From contig UQZF01000069.1 in assembly GCA_900545455.1 (NCBI GenBank), forward strand, positions 1 through 12,334: a DNA stretch of 12,334 bases, written 5' to 3'. The notes beneath the pieces were generated by a model. The model did not search any database and was not told the origin of the DNA. It saw only the letters and a program-made list of their open reading frames with translations. How positions within the stretch are numbered: position 1 is the first letter of the stretch; each line of letters opens with the position of its first letter. The stretch comes from an uncultured Eubacteriales bacterium (GTDB taxonomy: Bacteria > Bacillota > Clostridia > Lachnospirales > Lachnospiraceae). Below are positions 1 to 6,363 of this stretch, piece by piece. The position numbers and the translations under genes were made by a program.

Positions 1-659
1 ATCTGAATCTGCACGTCGCGCAGGGTGAAACAATCGCCCTCGTCGGTGAATCGGGTGCTGGAAAATCAACCGTCCTTAACATGGTTATCGGCTTCAACAA
101 GCCTGACTCAGGACGAATCCTGTTAGACGGTATTGACATGAACACAATCAACCTTCATACCTACAGACAACACATAGCCGTTGTACCTCAGACATCGATT
201 CTCTTTTCGGGAACGATAAGGGACAACATCACCTACGGAATGGATAATGTATCGCAAAAGAAGCTCGATGAGGTCATCGATGCAGCCAATCTCAGAAGCT
301 TCATAGACGGACTTCCCGACGGCATCAACACCGTTGTCGGAGAGCACGGTGGCAAGCTAAGCGGCGGTCAGAGACAGCGAATCTCAATAGCCCGCGCACT
401 TATCCGCGATCCTGACATAATCATTTTAGACGAGGCTACATCGGCGCTCGACAGCATCTCAGAGAAGGAGATACAGGAGGCGCTCAACAACCTCACGAAG
501 GGCAGAACGACCTTCATCGTGGCTCACCGCCTCTCGACAATCAAGGGAGCCGACAAGATTGCCGTAATCCGCGAAGGACACTGTGCCGAATACGGAAGCT
601 ACGACGAGCTCATGGCTCTAAAGGGCGAATTTTACGAGATGCGAAAGCTCCAGTTATAA
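1..659 (+). CDS. ABC exporter, C-terminal ATP-binding domain (partial, 5' end outside window)
   Basis: The reading frame is open from base 3 and already inside a nucleotide-binding domain, so the start and any membrane domain lie upstream of the window. All ABC ATPase motifs are visible in order: Walker A GESGAGKST (bases about 48-74), Q-loop VVPQTSILFSGTIRDN, signature LSGGQRQR, Walker B IIILDEATSALD with its D-loop, and the H-loop histidine in IVAHRLSTI. The FSGTIRDNI stretch and the short tail after the H-loop are typical of exporter half-transporters of the MsbA/LmrA/MdlB type, which fuse six transmembrane helices to this domain and pump lipids, drugs or peptides out of the cell. The substrate cannot be told from the ATPase half. 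It ends in TAA at 657-659 and is followed by a strong terminator. It is the only plus-strand gene here. A stand-alone ATPase subunit is less likely but cannot be excluded. Confidence 0.93.
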   Translation, partial: LNLHVAQGETIALVGESGAGKSTVLNMVIGFNKPDSGRILLDGIDMNTINLHTYRQHIAVVPQTSILFSGTIRDNITYGMDNVSQKKLDEVIDAANLRSFIDGLPDGINTVVGEHGGKLSGGQRQRISIARALIRDPDIIILDEATSALDSISEKEIQEALNNLTKGRTTFIVAHRLSTIKGADKIAVIREGHCAEYGSYDELMALKGEFYEMRKLQL

Positions 660-677
660 ATATCATATTTTCCGTAC

Positions 678-724
678 AAAAAACTTCGTACCTGCGGTTT
701 AACCCGCTAAGCACGAAGTTTTTT
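678..724. terminator. Bidirectional rho-independent terminator between convergent genes
   Basis: Two perfectly complementary 12-base arms (678-689 and 713-724) enclose a second small GCGG/CCGC stem. The outer part of each arm is a run of six A or six T, so the hairpin is followed by a U-tract whichever strand is transcribed. It sits 18 bases after the ABC gene stop and 16 bases after the lipoprotein gene stop on the other strand, so it can end both convergent transcripts. Confidence 0.9.
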
Positions 725-740
725 ATTGTCTATTATTATA

Positions 741-1976
741 TTACTTACTCTTAATCTTTATATTTCCCTTATTTTCTTCCTCATATATGCATACCCATGT
801 CTTGCCCTGATTAAATGTAACCTCTGTTCCATCCTCGTAAGTATATGTCGTAGGTCCATAGCCATAAGTGTAATTACATCCGAGATTGGTATTGACACCA
901 TCTACATCCTTACTCCACTTAATCCACTGTGCCGTACCGTTGGTAACATAAAGACCGATACCTTCTCCTGTAAGAAGATATAATGGTGACCCGTTCCAAT
1001 ACTGCTCACCCGGTACGAGTTTAAAGATAATATTCTCTACAGCAATCTGTTCGCCCGTGAGCTCATCAACCTGAGGCTCGCCGTACTCATAGCGGTAGTA
1101 CAAGCCGTCCTTCTCATTGTATTTAAAGTAAGCATTATTGTAGGCATATCCTGTCTCGAGCGTTATACACTTTTCTCCGTCAGGACAGTCAGCAGGTGTT
1201 GATGTCGTGCTGAATTTCATCGGTGCGACATAATCCTCATCGAGATATGTTGTCACCTTGTTGTTAACCATCGCTGTTACAAGGTCCTCAGGTGTCGTAA
1301 ATACATTGTGAGGTGATACTCTGTCCGTTCGTCTCACATAATTATACTTTCCGTTCATTCCGTTGAAGGTTCTGAGTTCCGGATCACTTAAAAATTCAAG
1401 TGCAAAATCGGACTGTCCAAAATGATAGTAAGCTGCATCATACTCAGCCGCAAGGAAAGGATAGTAATCACGGCAGCTTCTTATGGAACCGATTGACTCG
1501 ATGTCATCATAATCCTGAAATACTGCCATAAGACGGGTAACACCGCCCTCACACTGTCCCTCAAAAATGACATCCGCCATGCTTATTCCGCTCTGTGGAA
1601 GTCCTGCCTCAATATTGTTAATCATGACAGCAAGCGGTCTGCGGTAAGCTACAGTATCATTGAGCCATTCTCCCGTAAGAAAACTTCTTACCGTCTCACC
1701 TGTAGGAATAAGACTCGTATCCGATGTGTATGAAGGAAAGCCGTTCTCAACCTTCTCGGTCACCGGCTTCTTATCCTTATCTGTCTTGTCATCATCCTTA
1801 GAGTCATTCTTTGTCTCTTTCTCAGAGCCCGTTGTGGTTTCCGCTACAGATGTCATCTCCGAAGGCGTACTATCCTGTGTTGTATCTGTATCCGCCTTCT
1901 TGCTGCATCCTGAAATCATTACCATTGCCGCAGTTATAGCAATCGCTGCTTTTCCGATTAATTGTCTTTTAACCAT
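741..1976 (-). CDS. YerB-type DUF3048 domain lipoprotein
   Basis: Predicted 411-residue secreted lipoprotein. The N-terminus has a short basic start (MVKRQ), a hydrophobic stretch and lipobox ISGC, placing the lipidated cysteine at residue 24. A Ser/Thr/Asp/Lys-rich linker of about 55-60 residues follows, probably spanning the cell wall. The folded part begins near RPLAVMINN (about 113) and continues with PQSGISMADVIFEG, GSIRSCRDYY and SPHNVFTT, the conserved blocks of the DUF3048 (YerB) family. The C-terminal VTFNQGKTWVCI resembles the family's second domain. The function of YerB proteins is not established; they are membrane-anchored proteins of Gram-positive bacteria. An in-frame ATG 24 codons upstream was rejected because 1976 has a strong Shine-Dalgarno sequence and gives a textbook signal peptide at once. 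The gene has its own promoter but no clear terminator separates it from kduD upstream, so it may also receive read-through. Confidence 0.88.
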   Translation of the reverse strand: MVKRQLIGKAAIAITAAMVMISGCSKKADTDTTQDSTPSEMTSVAETTTGSEKETKNDSKDDDKTDKDKKPVTEKVENGFPSYTSDTSLIPTGETVRSFLTGEWLNDTVAYRRPLAVMINNIEAGLPQSGISMADVIFEGQCEGGVTRLMAVFQDYDDIESIGSIRSCRDYYPFLAAEYDAAYYHFGQSDFALEFLSDPELRTFNGMNGKYNYVRRTDRVSPHNVFTTPEDLVTAMVNNKVTTYLDEDYVAPMKFSTTSTPADCPDGEKCITLETGYAYNNAYFKYNEKDGLYYRYEYGEPQVDELTGEQIAVENIIFKLVPGEQYWNGSPLYLLTGEGIGLYVTNGTAQWIKWSKDVDGVNTNLGCNYTYGYGPTTYTYEDGTEVTFNQGKTWVCIYEEENKGNIKIKSK

Positions 1977-1980
1977 AACA

Positions 1981-1988
1981 CCCTCCCC
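1981..1988 (-). promoter_or_regulatory. Ribosome binding site fixing the lipoprotein start
   Basis: The minus strand reads GGGGAGGG just 4-5 bases before the ATG at 1976. The upstream in-frame ATG at 2048 lies only a few bases downstream of the predicted -10 box, which leaves little room for a leader. This decides the start at 1976. Confidence 0.75.
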
Positions 1989-2053
1989 GGACATAATTTT
2001 AAATTGTAATCTTTTGGGCATATTTTTGTCTAATATGCTGTAAGACAACTATT

Positions 2054-2083
2054 ATTTTAACACGTTTTTGTGTAAGATGTCAA
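2054..2083 (-). promoter_or_regulatory. Sigma-A-type promoter of the lipoprotein gene
   Basis: On the minus strand a perfect -35 TTGACA (2078-2083) is followed after 18 bases by TAAAAT (2054-2059, 5 of 6 consensus bases). Transcription would start near 2047, giving a leader of about 70 bases. That leader contains a perfect 7-bp stem (2018-2024 with 2032-2038) with no T-run after it, so it is not a terminator. The promoter is only about 28 bases beyond the kduD stop codon. Confidence 0.65.
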
Positions 2084-2110
2084 ACAATTATACAATTTTT
2101 AGAACAATTT

Positions 2111-2872
2111 CTATCTTGCAAGCCATCCACCGTCAACCGCAAGCGTAAAGCCGTTGACATAGTCAGAAGCAGATGAAGCAAGATATACAACCGCTCCCGC
2201 CATGTCGGCAGGCGTTCCCCAGCGTCCCGCAGGAATACGGGAGAGAATCTCCTCGCTTCTGTCATCGTCGCTTCTTAGTGCCTGTGTGTTGTTGGTTGCC
2301 ATGTAGCCCGGCGCGATTCCGTTGACATTTATATTGTACTTTGCCCACTCGTTCGCCATTGCCCTTGTAAGTCCCAACACCGCACTCTTGCTCGCAGTGT
2401 ACGACGGAACCCTTATTCCGCCCTGATACGAGAGCATGGATGCAATGTTTATTATCTTGCCGCTGCTCTTCTGCGCGATAAACTGCTTCGCTGCCGCCTG
2501 ACAGAGGAAAAACGTGAACTTCTGATTCAGGAATACAACCGAATCCCAGTCCTCCTCCGTGTAGTCGATGGCGTCATTTCTCTTTATTATTCCCGCGTTG
2601 TTGACAAGGATGTCAATATGTCCGAAATGCTCAACCGCACTCTTTATAATCTCATCTATAGGCTCCATGGAGGATAAATCCGCCTTAACCTGTAAAAAAC
2701 GTGCTCCCGTCTCCTCGACAAGCTTCTTTGTCTCGTCGCAGTCCCTTCTCGCAACTCCGACAATGTCCGCTCCCGCCTCGGCTAAAGCGACGCACATTCC
2801 CTGTCCCAGTCCTGTGTTAGCCCCCGTCACTATCGCTGTCTTTCCCTTTAAGCTGAACATATCAAGTATCAT
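2111..2872 (-). CDS. kduD: 2-dehydro-3-deoxy-D-gluconate 5-dehydrogenase (2-deoxy-D-gluconate 3-dehydrogenase) KduD
   Basis: Classical short-chain dehydrogenase of 253 residues, the same length as E. coli KduD as I remember it, and very similar along the whole chain. Visible parts are the NAD(P)-binding TGANTGLG (16-23), NNAG (91-94), catalytic Ser145 in NIASMLSYQGG, Tyr158 and Lys162 in SYTASK, and the family-typical tail VNGFTLAVDGGWLAR. Shared diagnostic blocks include HIDILVNNAG, AKQFIAQ, GGIRVPSYTASKS, NVNGIAPGYMATNNTQ and RIPAGRWG. KduD interconverts 2,5-diketo-3-deoxygluconate and 2-keto-3-deoxygluconate in the cytoplasm, a late step in using unsaturated uronates from pectin. It is last in a four-gene run, starting one base after the stop of the preceding dehydrogenase, so translation is probably coupled. 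No kduI, kdgK or kdgA is in view, so the true substrate in this operon could be a related deoxy-sugar acid. Confidence 0.88.
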   Translation of the reverse strand: MILDMFSLKGKTAIVTGANTGLGQGMCVALAEAGADIVGVARRDCDETKKLVEETGARFLQVKADLSSMEPIDEIIKSAVEHFGHIDILVNNAGIIKRNDAIDYTEEDWDSVVFLNQKFTFFLCQAAAKQFIAQKSSGKIINIASMLSYQGGIRVPSYTASKSAVLGLTRAMANEWAKYNINVNGIAPGYMATNNTQALRSDDDRSEEILSRIPAGRWGTPADMAGAVVYLASSASDYVNGFTLAVDGGWLAR

Positions 2873-2873
2873 T

Positions 2874-3596
2874 TTATACACTCTCCTTTAACATTTTTTC
2901 TCTCTTAATTCCATGCCTCTGTGGCTTTATGGTGATGTCCGTCACGACAGCCCCCTCGCGCATGTTAAGCACATCCGTCACGCACCCGGCAATCTCCTCA
3001 GGCAGAAGCCTCATATCGTCCTCGTCGCACGCCCTGAAATCGGCATTCCTGTAAAAATGCGATTCCGTCATATCCGGGTGAATATTTACAACCTTAACAC
3101 CGTACTTTCTTGCCTCGTCAAAAAGACTTTCCCCGAAACTTGTGAGTGCAGCCTTGGTTGCACCGTATGCACAACCGTAAGTATTCGACTTTTTCGCTGT
3201 GACAGAGGATATATTGATTATCGTTCCTCCGCACTTTTTCATATCGCGGAGAAGCATACCCGCAATAATCATCGGAGCTTCCACATTCACTGCAACCATC
3301 TCATGCAGACGATCGGGACTGATCTGCTCATGAGGCCCGAAATATCCCACTCCCGCACAATTCACCAGAATGTCAATGCCTCCCGACTCCTCCCTGATAT
3401 GCTTAATCTCCCGCTCCACATCGGCATGTCTCTTCAAATCGCACACACGCGGATGAAGCAACGGATTCTTAAGAATTTCACAGTCCTCACAAAAGCTTCT
3501 TCCGATTCCGTATACCTCATGCCCTGCACCGACAAGTGCAGACGCTATCGACATTCCTATTCCGCTTGAAGCTCCCGTAACAATCGCTTTTTTCAT
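2874..3596 (-). CDS. Short-chain dehydrogenase/reductase (SDR) of unknown substrate
   Basis: A 240-residue classical SDR, predicted cytoplasmic. It has the cofactor motif TGASSGIG (7-14), a basic residue at the end of the second strand (GIGRS, Arg33), which in this family often favours NADP(H), NCAG (79-82) in place of the usual NNAG, Ser130/131 in INISSVTA, and the catalytic Tyr144 and Lys148 in CAYGATKAA. The region after PDMTESHFY and the basic C-terminus (KPQRHGIKREK) are not diagnostic of a substrate. The start is ATG 3596, because GGAG lies 9 bases upstream and the protein then begins directly with the first Rossmann strand; an open frame continues upstream but only within the previous gene. 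It lies 5 bases after the radical SAM gene and one base before kduD. It is clearly diverged from KduD, so the pair is not a recent duplication. Confidence 0.88.
   Translation of the reverse strand: MKKAIVTGASSGIGMSIASALVGAGHEVYGIGRSFCEDCEILKNPLLHPRVCDLKRHADVEREIKHIREESGGIDILVNCAGVGYFGPHEQISPDRLHEMVAVNVEAPMIIAGMLLRDMKKCGGTIINISSVTAKKSNTYGCAYGATKAALTSFGESLFDEARKYGVKVVNIHPDMTESHFYRNADFRACDEDDMRLLPEEIAGCVTDVLNMREGAVVTDITIKPQRHGIKREKMLKESV
2883..2887 (-). promoter_or_regulatory. Ribosome binding site deciding the kduD start
   Basis: AGGAG lies inside the last codons of the preceding dehydrogenase gene, 10 bases before the ATG at 2872. An in-frame GTG at 2881 is only one base from it, too close for initiation, so the ATG is preferred. 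The arrangement suits coupling across the TAA-A-ATG junction. Confidence 0.65.
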
Positions 3597-3601
3597 TGCA
3601 G

Positions 3602-5095
3602 CTATCTCCAACGATATATTTTTTCGCGCGGAACATAGTCTGAAAGCCTCTGCTCCACATAGTCGGCAAGCTCCATTCCCGCCTGCCCGCAGCACGCACT
3701 TCCATCCTCAATCGTAAAAGGATATGCAAGCAGCTCAGAATCCGCCCTGCGCTTTCTCATGCGCTTTAAATAATCGCACGGCACCCTGAACTCACCAAGG
3801 CTTATATCATACGGCTCACAGTCCCCGAGCCCGCCAAACAGCCTCTCAATGACCTCATCGTATGCTTTTTTGTTCTCCTTGGCATCGCCGAGCGTCATTA
3901 TCGGATCAAAGCACACCCTCACGTTAAGTCCGCGCCTTGCACACCTTACAATAGAAGCAATCCGATTGTCCACCGAAGGCGTGTTGTGCTCATACAATAA
4001 CTGTATCATGTCCGTAGACAAAGTAAAAGCAAAGATAATATTTTCACATTCTTTTTGGGATATACTCTCGATAAAGCTGTCGGAAACTGCCGCCTTGGTG
4101 CGGATTTCTATGGTGAGCCCCTTTTTCCCCTTTGCATACTCAATCCATCTTCTGCAATATCCCGTCACGCTCTCGAGTGCAATCAGGTCAGTATCATAAG
4201 ATACACACAGGTACACCTCATGCTCGCAAAGCAGCCTGTCAACCTCCGCAAATATATCCTCAATATTCATGAACACAACCACATCCGCCGATGGATACAT
4301 TCCCTGAAGATAGCAGTACTCACAGTCAAAAAGGCAGTTCATCATACAGCTCGTATAATAAAAATGCTCATTCCCGAAATTCTGGCACTCCCTCGAGCCG
4401 TCGTATATGAGCTGTCCCTCCTTCCTTGCAAGCACAAGCGCTGGCGACAGCTTTTGAACCTTTATGCTCTGCGATTTTCTATTAAAAACATCCTTGTAGT
4501 GATTTATCCACACAAGCCTGCTGCCGTTAAGCCTGCTCAAAATGCCGTCCACATCATAACAGCCCTCAAGCTTTCTCTCCACATAGACATGATGAAAAGG
4601 GTGTCTTGTCTCATAAACCCTCCAAAAATCCACCATAAATTGTTGAAAATTCTCTACCCACGCACCACTGCACCTGAAAAACACAAGCTGGTGCTGCATG
4701 TAAAAATAGGTGAGCGATTCATACCACGCCGCAAAGCACGCATTCTTTGAAGCATACTCCGCAAAATCATGCTTCGGGCAGATGTCGGGATAGAAATATC
4801 TGTCCGACATTCCGTCATATATCTCCGTGCAGATACCGCACTCAGCTTCCGCATCCGCCTGCTCTATGCACACACATACATCATTCTCCGATACGGTAAT
4901 TCCCGACATGACATACCCTGCTGCCATCGCTGCCTTCACAGGGGTGTTGCCTGTTATTATGAGTTCAATCTCCTCACCTTGCGGTGTATTCCCGTGAAAA
5001 ATCTGGAAATGAGGCTCTGACATTCTCTTTTTCAAATTAAAGAATGTGACCAGTTCCTTACAATAAGAGTATTCCGCTGAAAAAAATCTCCACAT
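3602..5095 (-). CDS. SPL-family (spore photoproduct lyase-like) radical SAM protein with N-terminal extension
   Basis: 497-residue protein whose C-terminal half (about 195-497) matches the spore-photoproduct-lyase branch of radical SAM enzymes. The iron-sulfur site is Cys254, Cys258 and Cys261 in CLFDCEYC (CX3CX2C), followed by YLQGMYPSADVVVFMNIED, SYDTDLIALESVTG and the strand IEIRTKAA. SplB of B. subtilis is about 340 residues with the same CX3CX2C spacing. In SplB the segment matching SYDTD carries the hydrogen-donor Cys141; here that position is Tyr300, so ordinary spore photoproduct repair is doubtful. Residues 1-190 are not recognised; they are rich in Cys (74, 76, 86, 89, 106, 120, 142) and aromatic residues. 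The chosen ATG directly follows the reductase stop (TAGATG) with GAGG 11 bases upstream; Met25 (base 5023) is a possible alternative. It is second gene of the operon. The substrate is unknown. Confidence 0.82.
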   Translation of the reverse strand: MWRFFSAEYSYCKELVTFFNLKKRMSEPHFQIFHGNTPQGEEIELIITGNTPVKAAMAAGYVMSGITVSENDVCVCIEQADAEAECGICTEIYDGMSDRYFYPDICPKHDFAEYASKNACFAAWYESLTYFYMQHQLVFFRCSGAWVENFQQFMVDFWRVYETRHPFHHVYVERKLEGCYDVDGILSRLNGSRLVWINHYKDVFNRKSQSIKVQKLSPALVLARKEGQLIYDGSRECQNFGNEHFYYTSCMMNCLFDCEYCYLQGMYPSADVVVFMNIEDIFAEVDRLLCEHEVYLCVSYDTDLIALESVTGYCRRWIEYAKGKKGLTIEIRTKAAVSDSFIESISQKECENIIFAFTLSTDMIQLLYEHNTPSVDNRIASIVRCARRGLNVRVCFDPIMTLGDAKENKKAYDEVIERLFGGLGDCEPYDISLGEFRVPCDYLKRMRKRRADSELLAYPFTIEDGSACCGQAGMELADYVEQRLSDYVPREKIYRWR

Positions 5096-6223
5096 CTATC
5101 TCACTGCCTCGTCGAGTTCCTTCTGCAATGTTGCAAGATTTTCGCGGATTGAAAGTTTCTGAGGACATGCCTTCTCGCACTTACCGCACTTAACACAATT
5201 ATGTGCTTTTTCGCTGTCTGCAAGCCCGCACCAGCTTCTCTTTAACTGTTCCTTGTTTCCATATACATTGTAATGATTCCATATCGCAAAATTCCTTGGA
5301 ATGTTAACTCCCGCCGGGCAAGGCATACAGTAACGGCACCCTGTGCAGCCGTTTCTTATCCTGCTCTTAAGCGATGCTGCCGTGTCAGCTACAAGTGCCT
5401 GTTCGTCCTTACTCAAAGGTGTGAAATTCTTAAAGGTCTTTAAGTTGTCCTCCACCTGAGCCATATCGGACATACCACTCAAAATGACCTTAACATTGTC
5501 ATGTGAACCAACCCAGCGGAGCGCCCATGACGCAATCGACTGCTTAGGTCTGTACTCCTTAAAGTTAGCTGCTATCTCATCAGGCAGACTTGCAAGTGAA
5601 CCACCCTTTACAGGTTCCATAATAACCATCGGAACACCCATCTTCTTTGCAAGCTCATAGCCTCTGTCTCCCGCCTGCTCATCGGTATCCATGTAATTGT
5701 ACTGTATCTGGCAGAAATCCCAATCTCTGTATGTAATTATTCTCTCAAACGTGTCGTAATCATCATGGAAGGAAAATCCAAGATACTTAATCTTCCCTTC
5801 AGCCTTCAATTTCTCGCATACCTCTATGACACCGAGCTCTAACACCTTATTAAAACTGTCCTTGTTGAGTGCATGAAGCAGATAAAAATCCACATAATCC
5901 TTGTTGAGTCTCTTTAACTGCTCATTAAAGATGTTCTCCGCGTCCTCCTTCTTCTCAAGTTTCCACACAGGCAGCTTGGTTGCGAGGTAATATGAACCTC
6001 TCTCATACTTGTCAAGAACTCTTCCGAGAAACGGTTCACTGTCACCATTATGATACGGATATGCCGTGTCATAATAGTTAACTCCCGATGCCATCGCAAG
6101 GTCTAACATTTTCTCTGCCAATTCTTCATCAATTCCTCCATCGCTGTTAAGCGGAAAACGCATACACCCGAATCCCAACAATGATGTCTCAATTCCAAGC
6201 TTGTCAAACTTTCTTTTTTCCAT
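5096..6223 (-). CDS. Aldo/keto reductase with C-terminal two-cluster ferredoxin domain
   Basis: 375 residues in two parts. The first about 280 form an aldo/keto reductase barrel with the full catalytic tetrad: Asp52 and Tyr57 (YYDTAYPYH), Lys83 (LATKLP) and His117 (YLLHAL). The C-terminal part carries two four-cysteine sets, Cys293/296/299/302 and Cys343/346/349/353 (CVKCGKCEKACP), which should bind two [4Fe-4S] clusters. Such fusions are common in anaerobes and are annotated as AKRs with an Fe-S binding domain. They are thought to couple carbonyl reduction or alcohol oxidation to an iron-sulfur electron carrier, but substrates are mostly unknown. The start ATG has GAGG 7 bases upstream. It is the first gene of the operon, and its TAG stop touches the ATG of the radical SAM gene. 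Its clusters make it a conceivable electron donor for that enzyme; this is inference only. Confidence 0.92.
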   Translation of the reverse strand: MEKRKFDKLGIETSLLGFGCMRFPLNSDGGIDEELAEKMLDLAMASGVNYYDTAYPYHNGDSEPFLGRVLDKYERGSYYLATKLPVWKLEKKEDAENIFNEQLKRLNKDYVDFYLLHALNKDSFNKVLELGVIEVCEKLKAEGKIKYLGFSFHDDYDTFERIITYRDWDFCQIQYNYMDTDEQAGDRGYELAKKMGVPMVIMEPVKGGSLASLPDEIAANFKEYRPKQSIASWALRWVGSHDNVKVILSGMSDMAQVEDNLKTFKNFTPLSKDEQALVADTAASLKSRIRNGCTGCRYCMPCPAGVNIPRNFAIWNHYNVYGNKEQLKRSWCGLADSEKAHNCVKCGKCEKACPQKLSIRENLATLQKELDEAVR

Positions 6224-6277
6224 ACATACACCTCTTCAATTCTTCTGAATAATAGTTACACCGGACGTTTCAGATAT

Positions 6278-6311
6278 ATTATATTTTAAACCGTATCTCT
6301 TTTATATGCAA
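6278..6311 (-). promoter_or_regulatory. Possible promoter of the four-gene operon
   Basis: The minus strand has a perfect TATAAT at 6278-6283 in AT-rich DNA, about 55 bases before the reductase ATG and beyond the terminator of the upstream gene. No good -35 lies at the right distance from it. An overlapping alternative pairs TTGCAT (6306-6311) with TAAAAT (6283-6288) at 17 bases. One of these should start the operon, but the sequence does not settle which. Confidence 0.4.
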
Positions 6312-6323
6312 CAGAAACAAATA

Positions 6324-6350
6324 AAGGGAGCGGAAATCACCCGCTCCCTT
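6324..6350 (-). terminator. Rho-independent terminator of the chemotaxis receptor gene
   Basis: A perfect 10-bp GC-rich stem (arms 6341-6350 and 6324-6333, loop of 7) begins 13 bases after the stop codon. On the minus strand it is followed by a T-rich but interrupted tail (TATTTGTTTC). It insulates the downstream operon from the receptor gene. Confidence 0.85.
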
Positions 6351-6363
6351 GCAATACACACTA

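Noticed and set aside
1977..2048. Longer N-terminus for the lipoprotein starting at 2048
   Set aside because: It would put 24 extra residues before the signal peptide and begins almost at the predicted transcription start, while 1976 has a strong ribosome binding site.
2873..2881. GTG start for KduD at 2881
   Set aside because: The AGGAG site is only one base away. The ATG at 2872 gives 253 residues, matching E. coli KduD as I remember it.
2913..3569. Plus-strand open frame of 218 codons opposite the SDR gene
   Set aside because: It is the mirror of a clear classical SDR with all its motifs. It shows no recognisable protein pattern and I saw no supported start.
4055..4750. Plus-strand open frame of 231 codons opposite the radical SAM gene
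   Set aside because: The minus-strand gene has a clear CX3CX2C radical SAM site and family blocks. The antisense product is His/Leu-rich with no recognisable domain.
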